Assembly: GCA_004347925.1 (NCBI GenBank)
Contig: QNVD01000253.1
Location: 1-7,774, forward strand
Direction: 5' to 3'
DNA from: Hadesarchaea archaeon
Lineage (GTDB): Archaea > Hadarchaeota > Hadarchaeia > Hadarchaeales > WYZ-LMO6
Length of the DNA stretch: 7,774 bases
Of this stretch, positions 1-5,542 are shown in pieces (the first letter of the stretch is position 1; the number at the start of each line of letters is the position of its first letter). The position numbers and the translations under genes are program-made. The notes below the pieces were generated by a model, which was not told where the DNA came from, searched no databases, and saw nothing but the letters and a program-made list of their open reading frames with translations.

Positions 1-1
1 G

Positions 2-163
2 AGGGGGGAGAGGCTCCTGCTGCTGGGGCTGGGCTCGTTGCTGGGGTTCACCAACTACGCCGTGGTGCTGGTGGCCATCCTCTCCCACCTGACCGTCCTG
101 CAGAGAATGGCGGTGGCCAGGGGCAGGCTTGCTACGCGGAGAGCTTCTCCGCCAGCTCCCTGA
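2..163 (+). CDS. CDP-alcohol phosphatidyltransferase, C-terminal fragment (candidate archaetidylinositol phosphate synthase)
   Basis: Only the last 53 codons are present; the 5' part lies before the window, and the frame ends at TGA 161-163. The fragment has a long hydrophobic stretch (residues 5-33, rich in Leu, Gly and Val), then SHLTVLQR and a basic tail. A final membrane helix followed by an (S/N)H-x-T-x-x-QR-like end is typical of CDP-alcohol phosphatidyltransferases. The diagnostic D-G-A-R-G-D-D active-site motif would lie upstream and cannot be checked. The family joins a CDP-activated alcohol or lipid to a second alcohol at the membrane. Beside ino1, the likeliest role is archaetidylinositol phosphate synthase (CDP-archaeol plus inositol 3-phosphate). 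The C-terminal half of a di-myo-inositol-phosphate phosphate synthase, or another polar-lipid synthase, is also possible. The 3' end overlaps the convergent padR gene by 32 bases. The family call is moderately safe; the substrate is inferred from context. Confidence 0.62.
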   Translation, partial: RGERLLLLGLGSLLGFTNYAVVLVAILSHLTVLQRMAVARGRLATRRASPPAP

Positions 164-443
164 AGTAGCTCCCCACCTGCTTGAAGAGCTCCATCCCCTT
201 GGGGGTGATCTTGTAGTACTTCCTGGCGGGCCTCCCCCTCTGGTCCTTCCACTCGGAGGAGGTGTATCCCTGCTTCTCCAGCTTGTTGAGGACCAGGTAG
301 CAGGAGACCATCGGGGGCCTGAACCCGAACTTCTCGTTGATGGCATCCCTGAGCTCGTAGGCGTACATGGGCCTCTCCCTGAGGAGGTTGAGGACGTAGG
401 GCCAGAGCATCTCCACGGTGGTCTTGCGCTTTAATCTCTTCAC
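132..443 (-). CDS. PadR-family winged-helix transcriptional regulator
   Basis: This 103-residue protein has the PadR winged-helix fold. A first helix (about 12-23) is followed by the P-M-Y-A-Y-E-L motif (25-31), a recognition helix region with FRPPMVSCYLVLNKLEKQGY (41-60), and a basic wing with RGRPARKYYKIT (69-80), then PKG and a short C-terminal helix (84-101). Members bind DNA as dimers, usually repress neighbouring genes and often their own, and respond to small molecules. The C-terminal dimerisation part is short, so this is a minimal PadR. The start is GTG at 443-441, with GGGGGGT four bases upstream; the next Met (codon 12) would cut into helix 1. The gene is divergent from ino1 (112-base gap) and overlaps the upstream phosphatidyltransferase gene tail to tail. 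Control of ino1 and autoregulation are inferred from position and from the inverted repeat at 448-474. The ligand is unknown. Confidence 0.88.
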   Translation of the reverse strand: MKRLKRKTTVEMLWPYVLNLLRERPMYAYELRDAINEKFGFRPPMVSCYLVLNKLEKQGYTSSEWKDQRGRPARKYYKITPKGMELFKQVGSYFRELAEKLSA

Positions 444-447
444 AATT

Positions 448-474
448 ACCCCCCTTTCACCCTCTAAGGGGGGT
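448..474. promoter_or_regulatory. Perfect 9-bp inverted repeat upstream of padR (operator and/or RNA hairpin)
   Basis: ACCCCCCTT (448-456) and AAGGGGGGT (466-474) are exact inverted copies separated by 9 bases. The element ends 4 bases before the padR GTG start. As DNA it is a plausible dimer site for a PadR protein. As padR mRNA it would form a nine-pair stem with a 9-base loop (AGAGGGUGA), and the G-run used as ribosome binding site would lie inside the stem. The symmetry is directly visible; either function is inference. Confidence 0.6.
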
Positions 475-475
475 C

Positions 476-505
476 TAATAAAGGTTTTCCGAGGGTTAAA
501 TATGA
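476..505 (-). promoter_or_regulatory. Candidate padR promoter (TATA-like elements)
   Basis: Read on the minus strand, ATATTTAA (503-496) sits about 26 bases before A474, the first base of the inverted repeat, so a transcript would begin with the hairpin and have a roughly 31-base leader. A second AT-rich element, TTTATTA (484-478), would place the start inside the repeat. No clear BRE is visible. Assignment rests on archaeal spacing alone. Confidence 0.4.
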
Positions 506-555
506 CAGGAAGTGAAGCACATTTTTAAGGGAGGGAGAGTAAAAGCGAAGGTAGC
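496..555 (+). promoter_or_regulatory. Candidate ino1 promoter and start region
   Basis: Two AT-rich boxes precede ino1. TTTTTAAGG (522-530) would place transcription start near 550, giving a leader of only a few bases. TTAAATAT (496-503) would place it near 525, giving a roughly 30-base leader that includes the purine tract GGGAGGGAGAG. TTAAATAT read in reverse is also the best padR box, so the two promoters may share one core element. A weak ribosome site, GAAGGT (548-552 region), lies just before ATG 556. Confidence 0.45.
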
Positions 556-1623
556 ATGGGAACCATCCGCGTGGCCATCGCCGGGGTGGGGAACTGCGCC
601 TCCTCCCTGGTTCAGGGGGTGGAGTACTACAAGAACGCCAGGGATGAGGAGTCCGTGCCGGGCCTGATGCACGTCAGGTTCGGGGAGTACCACATCAGGG
701 ACATAAAGTTCGTGGCCGCCTTCGACGTGGACCTGAACAAGATAGGGAAGGACCTCTCCGAGGCCATCTTCACCCCTCCCAACTGCACCGCCAAGTTCTG
801 CGACGTGCCCAAGCTGGGGGTGGAGGTCATGGAGGGGCCGCTGCTGGACGGCCTGGGCAAGTACCTCACCCCCGTGATACCCCACCGCCCCAAGCCCAAG
901 CCCGTGGACGTGGTTAAGGTGCTCAAGGACTCGGGGGCGGACATCCTGATCAACTACCTCCCGGTGGGGAGCTACAGGGCCTCCAGGTTCTACGCCGAGG
1001 CCGCCCTGAAGGCCGGCTGCGGGTTCGTGAACTGCATCCCCGAGTTCATCGTCTCGGACAAGGAGTGGGCCAAGAGGTTCCAGGAGGCCGGCCTGCCCTG
1101 CGCGGGGGACGACGTGAAGTCGCAGGTGGGGGCCACCATCCTCCACCGCACCCTGGTGAAGCTCCTGGTGGACAGGGGGGTGAAGGTGGAGGAGAGCTAC
1201 CAGCTGAACATAGGGGGGAACACGGACTTCCTCAACATGCTGGAGGAGGAGAGGCTCAGCTCCAAGAGGATAAGCAAGACCGAGGCCGTCTCCAGCCAGG
1301 TGCCCTACGAGGTTCCCCTTCGCATAGGACCCAGCGACTACGTTCCCTTCCTGAAGGACAACAAGATCTGCTACATCTTCATAAGGGGCAGGAAGTTCGG
1401 GGACATCCCCCTCACCATAGACGTGAAGCTCTCGGTGGAGGACTCGCCCAACAGCGCCGGGGTGGTCATCGATGCCATCAGGGCGGTGAAGATAGCTATG
1501 GACAGGAAGATCGCGGGGCCGCTGCTGGGGGTCTCCGCCTACTTCTTCAAGCACCCCCCCGTCCAGATGCCGGATGGGGTGGCCAGGAAGGCGGTGGAGG
1601 ACTTCATAAGGGGGAAGGGATGA
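556..1623 (+). CDS. ino1: myo-inositol-1-phosphate synthase (inositol-3-phosphate synthase)
   Basis: This NAD-dependent enzyme isomerises D-glucose 6-phosphate to 1D-myo-inositol 3-phosphate (EC 5.5.1.4) in the cytoplasm, the committed step to inositol lipids and inositol osmolytes. The 355 residues match the short actinobacterial/archaeal class (about 360) rather than the roughly 500-residue eukaryotic form. Visible motifs are the Rossmann start GVGNCASSL (10-18), YLPVGS (134-139), [12 protein letters not shown] (184-195), [11 protein letters not shown] (218-228), [11 protein letters not shown] (235-245, with Lys237 and Lys241 in the active-site region) and EDSPNSAG (295-302). From memory it closely resembles the Mycobacterium tuberculosis enzyme over its whole length. 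ATG 556 starts directly on the conserved N-terminus. The stop overlaps the next start as ATGA, implying translational coupling with the kinase. A PadR regulator diverges upstream. All key motifs look intact. Confidence 0.96.
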   Translation: MGTIRVAIAGVGNCASSLVQGVEYYKNARDEESVPGLMHVRFGEYHIRDIKFVAAFDVDLNKIGKDLSEAIFTPPNCTAKFCDVPKLGVEVMEGPLLDGLGKYLTPVIPHRPKPKPVDVVKVLKDSGADILINYLPVGSYRASRFYAEAALKAGCGFVNCIPEFIVSDKEWAKRFQEAGLPCAGDDVKSQVGATILHRTLVKLLVDRGVKVEESYQLNIGGNTDFLNMLEEERLSSKRISKTEAVSSQVPYEVPLRIGPSDYVPFLKDNKICYIFIRGRKFGDIPLTIDVKLSVEDSPNSAGVVIDAIRAVKIAMDRKIAGPLLGVSAYFFKHPPVQMPDGVARKAVEDFIRGKG

Positions 1624-2507
1624 TGGGACCCGAGCCCGAGCTGGTGGTGGTGGGGCACGTGGCCATCGACGTGAACGTCTTCCCCTGGGGCGTGATCGAG
1701 AACATCCTGGGGGGAGCCCCCACGTACGGGGGACTGGCCCTGAGGGCCCTGGGAAGGGAGGTGGGGGTGATCTCCAAGGTGGGAAGGGACCTCCCCGAGA
1801 GGTTCCCACCCCTCTACCGCGCCTTCGGGATGGACACGGAGGGGATCAAGGTGGCGGGGGAGCACACCACCACCTTCGAGAACGTTTACGACAGGAAGGG
1901 CAGAAGGGAGCAGAGGTGCCGGTACAGGGCCCCTCCCCTCTCTCCCGACGATCTGCCGGAGAGCTACAGGGGGGCCAGGGGCTTTTATGTTTCCCCGGTG
2001 GTGGACGAGGTGACCCCCGAGCTCCTCCGGAGCCTCAGGCGCTCCGACTGCACCGTGATGCTGGATCCCCAGGGGCTCTTCAGGGAGGTGGAGAAGGGGG
2101 GGAAGGTCAGGATCAGGATGCCGGAGAACCTCCAGGAGTTCCTGAGGCACGCGGACGTGGTGAAGGTGGGGAGGGAGGAGGTGGAGGGCCTGAAGAAGAC
2201 CCCCAAGGAGATGCTGGAGCTCCTCAAGAGGGTGGGGGTGAAGCTGGCCATCGTGACCCTGGGGGAGAAGGGGTGTCTGGCCTACCACGGGGGCAGGACC
2301 CTCAGCGTGGAGGGGCTGAAGGTTCAGGCGCAGGATCCCACCGGGGCGGGTGACGTCTTCGGGGCGGTCTTCCTGGCCAAGTACCTGGAGACGGGGGAGG
2401 TGGAGCGCTCCCTCAGGTTCGCCAACGCCGCGGCGGGCCTGAAGGTGAGGTACAAGGGGCCCGTGGGCTTCCCCTCTGAGGCCGAGATCAAGGCCTCGGC
2501 TCAGTAG
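1620..2507 (+). CDS. PfkB/ribokinase-family carbohydrate kinase (candidate myo-inositol kinase)
   Basis: This 295-residue member of the PfkB/ribokinase fold uses ATP (or ADP) to phosphorylate a sugar, polyol or nucleoside. It shows the N-terminal beta strand [11 protein letters not shown] (9-19), the first signature [11 protein letters not shown] (31-41), VTLGEKG (212-218), and the second signature [13 protein letters not shown] (239-251), where Asp245 is the expected catalytic base. Where the family usually has N-x-x-E there is G-R-E-E (184-187), so the Asn is missing. The start is ATG 1620, overlapping the ino1 stop as ATGA; a second ATG at 1623 is equally possible. Coupling to ino1 suggests an inositol-related substrate. 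A Thermococcus PfkB protein is known as a myo-inositol 3-kinase, giving the same product as Ino1. Ribokinase-like or nucleoside kinase activity remains possible. The family is sure; the substrate is inferred. Confidence 0.9.
   Translation: MMGPEPELVVVGHVAIDVNVFPWGVIENILGGAPTYGGLALRALGREVGVISKVGRDLPERFPPLYRAFGMDTEGIKVAGEHTTTFENVYDRKGRREQRCRYRAPPLSPDDLPESYRGARGFYVSPVVDEVTPELLRSLRRSDCTVMLDPQGLFREVEKGGKVRIRMPENLQEFLRHADVVKVGREEVEGLKKTPKEMLELLKRVGVKLAIVTLGEKGCLAYHGGRTLSVEGLKVQAQDPTGAGDVFGAVFLAKYLETGEVERSLRFANAAAGLKVRYKGPVGFPSEAEIKASAQ
2476..2504. other. Alternative hairpins at the pfkB/proS convergent end
   Basis: CTGAG-g-CCGAG (2476-2486) can pair with CTCGGCTCAG (2495-2504): ten pairs, one bulged G and an 8-base loop. 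Alternatively GAGGCC (2478-2483) pairs with GGCCTC (2492-2497). The structure runs up to the pfkB stop codon and into the last codon of the convergent proS. No T-run follows on either strand, so it does not look like a standard archaeal terminator. It lies inside coding sequence, and a role in separating the converging transcripts is only a possibility. Confidence 0.3.
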
Positions 2508-3901
2508 CTCTTCCCCATCAAAAAGCTCCTTCCCGGCTTACCGCAGACCGCGCAGTTTCCCCCTTCCCCCTCCAGCTCCTCCCCCAGCACCTGCAGGCCC
2601 GTTTCCTCCTCCGCCCTCCGGGCGCACTCCTCCCCGCACAGGGGGATCCTCACCGCCCCACCCTCCCCCGCCGCCCTCCCGGCCTCCTGGAGGGTGGAGA
2701 CCCTCCTGATCCTCTCCTCCATCCTCCTCCAGGCCCTCTCCCTCATCTCCTCCTCCATCTCCCTCACGGTCTGGGAGAGGACCTCGGGTAGCCCCTCCAG
2801 CGGTACCTCCCTCCTCTCCCTCCGGTCCCTCCTCACCAGCGTCACGGTCCGGGAGGAGCTCTCCCTGGGCCCCACCTCCAGCCTCAGGGGCACCCCCCTC
2901 CTCTCCCAGTAGTAGAACTTGTTCCCCGGCCTGAGGTTCCTCCGGTCCAGCACCACCCTGAAGCCCCTCTCCTCCAGCCTCCTCCTCACCTCCTCGGAGT
3001 AGGCCTCGGGCTCCCTCTCCTCCTTGAAGGGGATGGGGACGATCACCACCTGGATGGGGGCCAGGCTGGGGGGCAGGCAGGGGCCCACCTCGTCCGCGTG
3101 CAGCACCAGCGTGGCGGCCACCACCCTCTCCGAGATCCCGTAGCAGGTCTGGTAGGCGTACTCGTGCGTGCCGTCGGGCCTCTGGAACCTTATGTCGAAG
3201 ACCCTGGAGAAGTTCTGGCCCAGGTAGTGGACCGTCCCTATCTGCAGCATCTTCCCGTCGGGCAGGAGGGTGTCGAAGGCTACGGAGTACTCGGCCCCTG
3301 CGAAGGTGTCCCACCTGGGCCTGCGGCTCACCAGGTAGGGCAGGCAGAGCCTGTCGAAGAACCTGGAGTAGAGGGAGATCGCCTCCCTCACCTGGGCCTC
3401 CGCCTCCTCCCTGCTGGAGTGGACGGTGTGGGCCTCCTTGAAGGTGGTGACCTCCCTCATCCTGATCATGGGCTTGGTCATCTTGGTCTCGTACCTGAAC
3501 ACGCTCACCACCTGGAAGACCTTGAGGGGGAGGTCGGTGTGGGAGCGGATCCAGAGGGAGAACATGGGGTACATGCTGGTCTCGCTGGTGGGCCTCAGCA
3601 CCAGCTTCACGTCCAGCTCCTCCCCCCCTCCCCTGGTCACCCAGTAGACCTGGTCCTCGAAGCCCCTGATGTGCTCCCCCTCCTTCCTGAAGGCGTCCTC
3701 CGGGATGAGGAGGGGGAAGAGGACCTCCCTGTGCCCGGTTTCCTGCAGCAGCCCCCTGATCACGGAAAGGACCCTGTTCCTCAGCTCCATGCCGTAGGGC
3801 AGCCAGACGCAGAGCCCCTTGACCGGGTACCTGGGGTCCATGATCTCCGCCTCCAGCAGGAGGCGGTTGAACCACTCGCCGAAGGTGTCCTCCTCCCTCA
3901 T
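2501..3901 (-). CDS. proS: Prolyl-tRNA synthetase, archaeal/eukaryal type
   Basis: This class II aminoacyl-tRNA synthetase charges tRNA-Pro with proline in the cytoplasm. The 466 residues show LRPTSET (102-108), motif 2 with VFRYETK and [13 protein letters not shown] (134-159), the proline-pocket region [16 protein letters not shown] (222-237), [13 protein letters not shown] with the motif 3 Arg (248-260), then an anticodon-binding domain from [10 protein letters not shown] (281-290). The C-terminal zinc domain has Cys422, Cys426, Cys450 and Cys453, and the chain ends in KSY; the terminal Tyr is a hallmark of the archaeal type. No bacterial editing insertion is present. The frame is open to 3994, but ATG 3901 is chosen because the protein then begins like other archaeal ProRS (x-EFxEWF), a GGTGA site lies just upstream, and a TATA box lies between. 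The motif usually read as HGDE-GLxLPP is [11 protein letters not shown] (268-278), a mild variant. It overlaps pfkB by 7 bases. Confidence 0.95.
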   Translation of the reverse strand: MREEDTFGEWFNRLLLEAEIMDPRYPVKGLCVWLPYGMELRNRVLSVIRGLLQETGHREVLFPLLIPEDAFRKEGEHIRGFEDQVYWVTRGGGEELDVKLVLRPTSETSMYPMFSLWIRSHTDLPLKVFQVVSVFRYETKMTKPMIRMREVTTFKEAHTVHSSREEAEAQVREAISLYSRFFDRLCLPYLVSRRPRWDTFAGAEYSVAFDTLLPDGKMLQIGTVHYLGQNFSRVFDIRFQRPDGTHEYAYQTCYGISERVVAATLVLHADEVGPCLPPSLAPIQVVIVPIPFKEEREPEAYSEEVRRRLEERGFRVVLDRRNLRPGNKFYYWERRGVPLRLEVGPRESSSRTVTLVRRDRRERREVPLEGLPEVLSQTVREMEEEMRERAWRRMEERIRRVSTLQEAGRAAGEGGAVRIPLCGEECARRAEEETGLQVLGEELEGEGGNCAVCGKPGRSFLMGKSY

Positions 3902-3940
3902 GCCCTCACCGGACGCCGTTTCCCTCCGCGGATTTATAAC
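3902..3940 (-). promoter_or_regulatory. proS promoter overlapping the peptidase stop codon
   Basis: On the minus strand TTATAAAT (3939-3932) is a good archaeal TATA box. It is made of the last Leu codon and the TAA stop of the upstream peptidase gene plus two bases. Start of transcription about 26 bases on would fall near 3910, giving a leader of about 9 bases whose first bases are GGTGA, a Shine-Dalgarno core, 4 bases before ATG 3901. This supports the short proS start and partly independent expression of proS. Confidence 0.55.
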
Positions 3941-4965
3941 CCTCCCGAGAGGAGGACCCCTCCCTCCCTCCTCACCACCACCATGTCCTCCCACCTTGCC
4001 CCCCCCACCCCGGGAACGTAGGCCCCGGGCTCCAGGGTGATCACCGCGTTCTCCCTCAGGAGGTCCCTGGACCCCGGTCCAAGGCTGGGGGGCTCGTGCA
4101 CCTCCAGCCCCACCCCGTGCCCCACTCCGTGCAGCAGGTACCTCCCGTACCCCTCCCTCCTCAGCCTCTCCTCGGCCGCCTCCTCCACCTCCCCCGCCCT
4201 CCTCCCCGCCCTCACCCTCTCCAGGGCCGAGAGCTGGGCCTCCCTCACGGCCCTCAGCAGCCTCTCCTGCTTGGGTGAGGGATGGAGGGCGAAGGTCCTG
4301 GTGAGGTCCGAGCAGTACCCCCTGTGGGTGGCCCCCAGGTCCACCACCACCAGCTCCCCCCTCCTCAGCCTCTTCCCGGTGGAGGTGGCGTGGGGGAGGA
4401 GGGAGTTCTCACCCGAGGCCACGATGGTGGTGAAGGGGGTTCCCTCCGACCCCGCCCTCCTCATCTCGTACTCCACCTCGGCCGCTATCTCCCTCTCGCT
4501 CCTGCCCACCTCCATCAGCTCGGAGGCGCAGCGCATTCCCCTGAGGGCCATCTCCGCGGCCTTCCTCATCCATCCTATCTCCCTCTCCGTTTTGCTCTCG
4601 CAGAGCTCCTCGAAGAAGCCCCTGAGCTTCAGCGGGCGGATCCCCTCCCTCCTGAGCTTCCCCAGCAGGGAGGGGGAGGCCTCGTCGTAGGCCAGCCTCC
4701 TCTCCCCCCTCACCTCCCTCCCCACCACCTCCCAGAGCTCCTCCCCCCTCATCGGATCGTAGGGGACGGGTGGGAGGGGGCTTTCCCTCCTGGCCCTCCC
4801 CAGCTCCATCCTGGAGCAGAAGAGCAGGGATTCCCCCTCGGTGCGGACCAGGACGGCCGCTCCCGCGGAGGTGCCGGAGAAGTAGCGCTGGTGCCTGAGC
4901 ACCAGGCAGGCCCCCAGCCCCCTCTCCTCCAGCTCCCTCCTCAGCCCCTCCAGCCTCTCCCTCAT
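3934..4965 (-). CDS. M24-family Xaa-Pro aminopeptidase/dipeptidase
   Basis: This cytoplasmic metallopeptidase removes residues preceding proline or splits Xaa-Pro dipeptides. Residues 1-120 form the smaller creatinase-like N-terminal domain; about 125-343 form the pita-bread catalytic domain. All five metal ligands are visible: Asp209 (VVVDLG), Asp220 (YCSDLTRTF), His283 ([13 protein letters not shown]), Glu312 (TLEPGAY) and Glu326 (RWEDMVVV). His191 in LPHATS and His290 match the substrate-binding histidines of the family. The length, 343, is that of short archaeal PepQ-like proteins (about 340-360). ATG 4965 follows a 37-base spacer with a TATA-like box at leaderless distance and only a weak GGTAG upstream. 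It is followed 32 bases later by proS in the same direction, so peptide-derived proline release and proline charging sit together. Aminopeptidase versus dipeptidase cannot be decided here. Confidence 0.93.
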   Translation of the reverse strand: MRERLEGLRRELEERGLGACLVLRHQRYFSGTSAGAAVLVRTEGESLLFCSRMELGRARRESPLPPVPYDPMRGEELWEVVGREVRGERRLAYDEASPSLLGKLRREGIRPLKLRGFFEELCESKTEREIGWMRKAAEMALRGMRCASELMEVGRSEREIAAEVEYEMRRAGSEGTPFTTIVASGENSLLPHATSTGKRLRRGELVVVDLGATHRGYCSDLTRTFALHPSPKQERLLRAVREAQLSALERVRAGRRAGEVEEAAEERLRREGYGRYLLHGVGHGVGLEVHEPPSLGPGSRDLLRENAVITLEPGAYVPGVGGARWEDMVVVRREGGVLLSGGL

Positions 4966-5002
4966 CGCTACCGGTTTTAGGGGAGGCGGCTAAAAACCTT
5001 GG
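4966..5002. promoter_or_regulatory. Divergent promoter, two facing TATA-like boxes, probably leaderless both ways
   Basis: GGTTTTAG (4973-4980) and CTAAAAACC (4990-4998) form a near-perfect inverted repeat around GGGAGGCGG. Each half is a TATA-like box for the gene on the far side. TTTTAG (4975-4980) is centred about 26 bases before the methyltransferase ATG at 5003. TTTTTAG on the minus strand (4996-4990) is centred about 28 bases before the peptidase ATG at 4965. No ribosome site precedes the methyltransferase, so both mRNAs are probably leaderless. Confidence 0.55.
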
Positions 5003-5542
5003 ATGGAGCGCAAGAGGGAGCTCTCCCTCCTCTACGATCTCACCTCCTCCCGCTACGACAGGAGGTACTCCGGGATCCAGCGGGGGAAGTACCTAAGGCT
5101 CCTCCCCCATCTCCCCCGGGGGGGAAGGGTGCTGGACGTGGGGTGCGGCACCGGCCTCCTCCTGAGGGAGCTGGGGAAAGGGGCGGTGGGGCTGGACCTC
5201 TCCCCGGGCATGCTCAGGAGGGCCAGGAGGAGGAACCCGGGCGCTCCGCTGGTTCTGGCCGATGCCGAGCACCTGCCCTTCCGGGAGGGGGTGTTCGAGG
5301 CGGTCCTCTCCGTCACCGTCCTCCAGAACCTCCCCCATCCCCCTCAGGCCCTGAGGGAGATGGCGAGGGTGGTTAGGGAGGGGGGAAGGGTGGTGGTGAG
5401 CACCCTCAGGAAGAAGCAGGGGAGGGAGGTGAGGGGATGGATGGAGGAGGCGGGGCTGAGGGTGGTGGAGGAGGGAGAGGAGGGTGAGGACCTCTTCTTC
5501 GTGGGGGTGAAGGTCAGAGGGAGCGGAGCACCATCCTCCTGA
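5003..5542 (+). CDS. Class I SAM-dependent methyltransferase (UbiE/Methyltransf_11-like)
   Basis: A small 179-residue methyltransferase with a single Rossmann-like domain. Motif I is VLDVGCGTG (43-51), the acidic ribose-binding residue is Asp65 in GLDLSP (63-68), and motif III-like ADAEHLPF (86-93) follows. VLSVTVLQNLPHP (101-113) and LREMARVVREGG (117-128) complete the fold, which ends in a short helix-strand pair (143-171). It is shorter than UbiE/COQ5 (about 230-250), without an extra substrate-binding cap. The N-terminal YD-x3-SS-x-YDRRYS segment is common in family members acting on small molecules or tRNA. The substrate cannot be assigned. The start ATG 5003 has no ribosome site and fits a leaderless transcript. 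Its last 29 bases overlap the convergent iron-type dehydrogenase gene. The family is secure; the role is unknown. Confidence 0.88.
   Translation: MERKRELSLLYDLTSSRYDRRYSGIQRGKYLRLLPHLPRGGRVLDVGCGTGLLLRELGKGAVGLDLSPGMLRRARRRNPGAPLVLADAEHLPFREGVFEAVLSVTVLQNLPHPPQALREMARVVREGGRVVVSTLRKKQGREVRGWMEEAGLRVVEEGEEGEDLFFVGVKVRGSGAPSS

Noticed and set aside
496..1809. Long open frame on the minus strand opposite ino1
   Set aside because: It lies antisense to a fully conserved gene. Its translation is Gly/His/Pro/Leu-rich with no recognisable fold, a shadow of GC-rich, stop-poor codon use.
2501..2560. Intrinsic terminator after pfkB
   Set aside because: There is a hairpin before the stop but no T-run on either strand, so a terminator is not supported.
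3098..4021. Long open plus-strand frame opposite proS and the peptidase end
   Set aside because: Low-complexity composition (Val, Gly, Pro, His) and antisense to two recognisable enzymes; no motif or ribosome site supports it.
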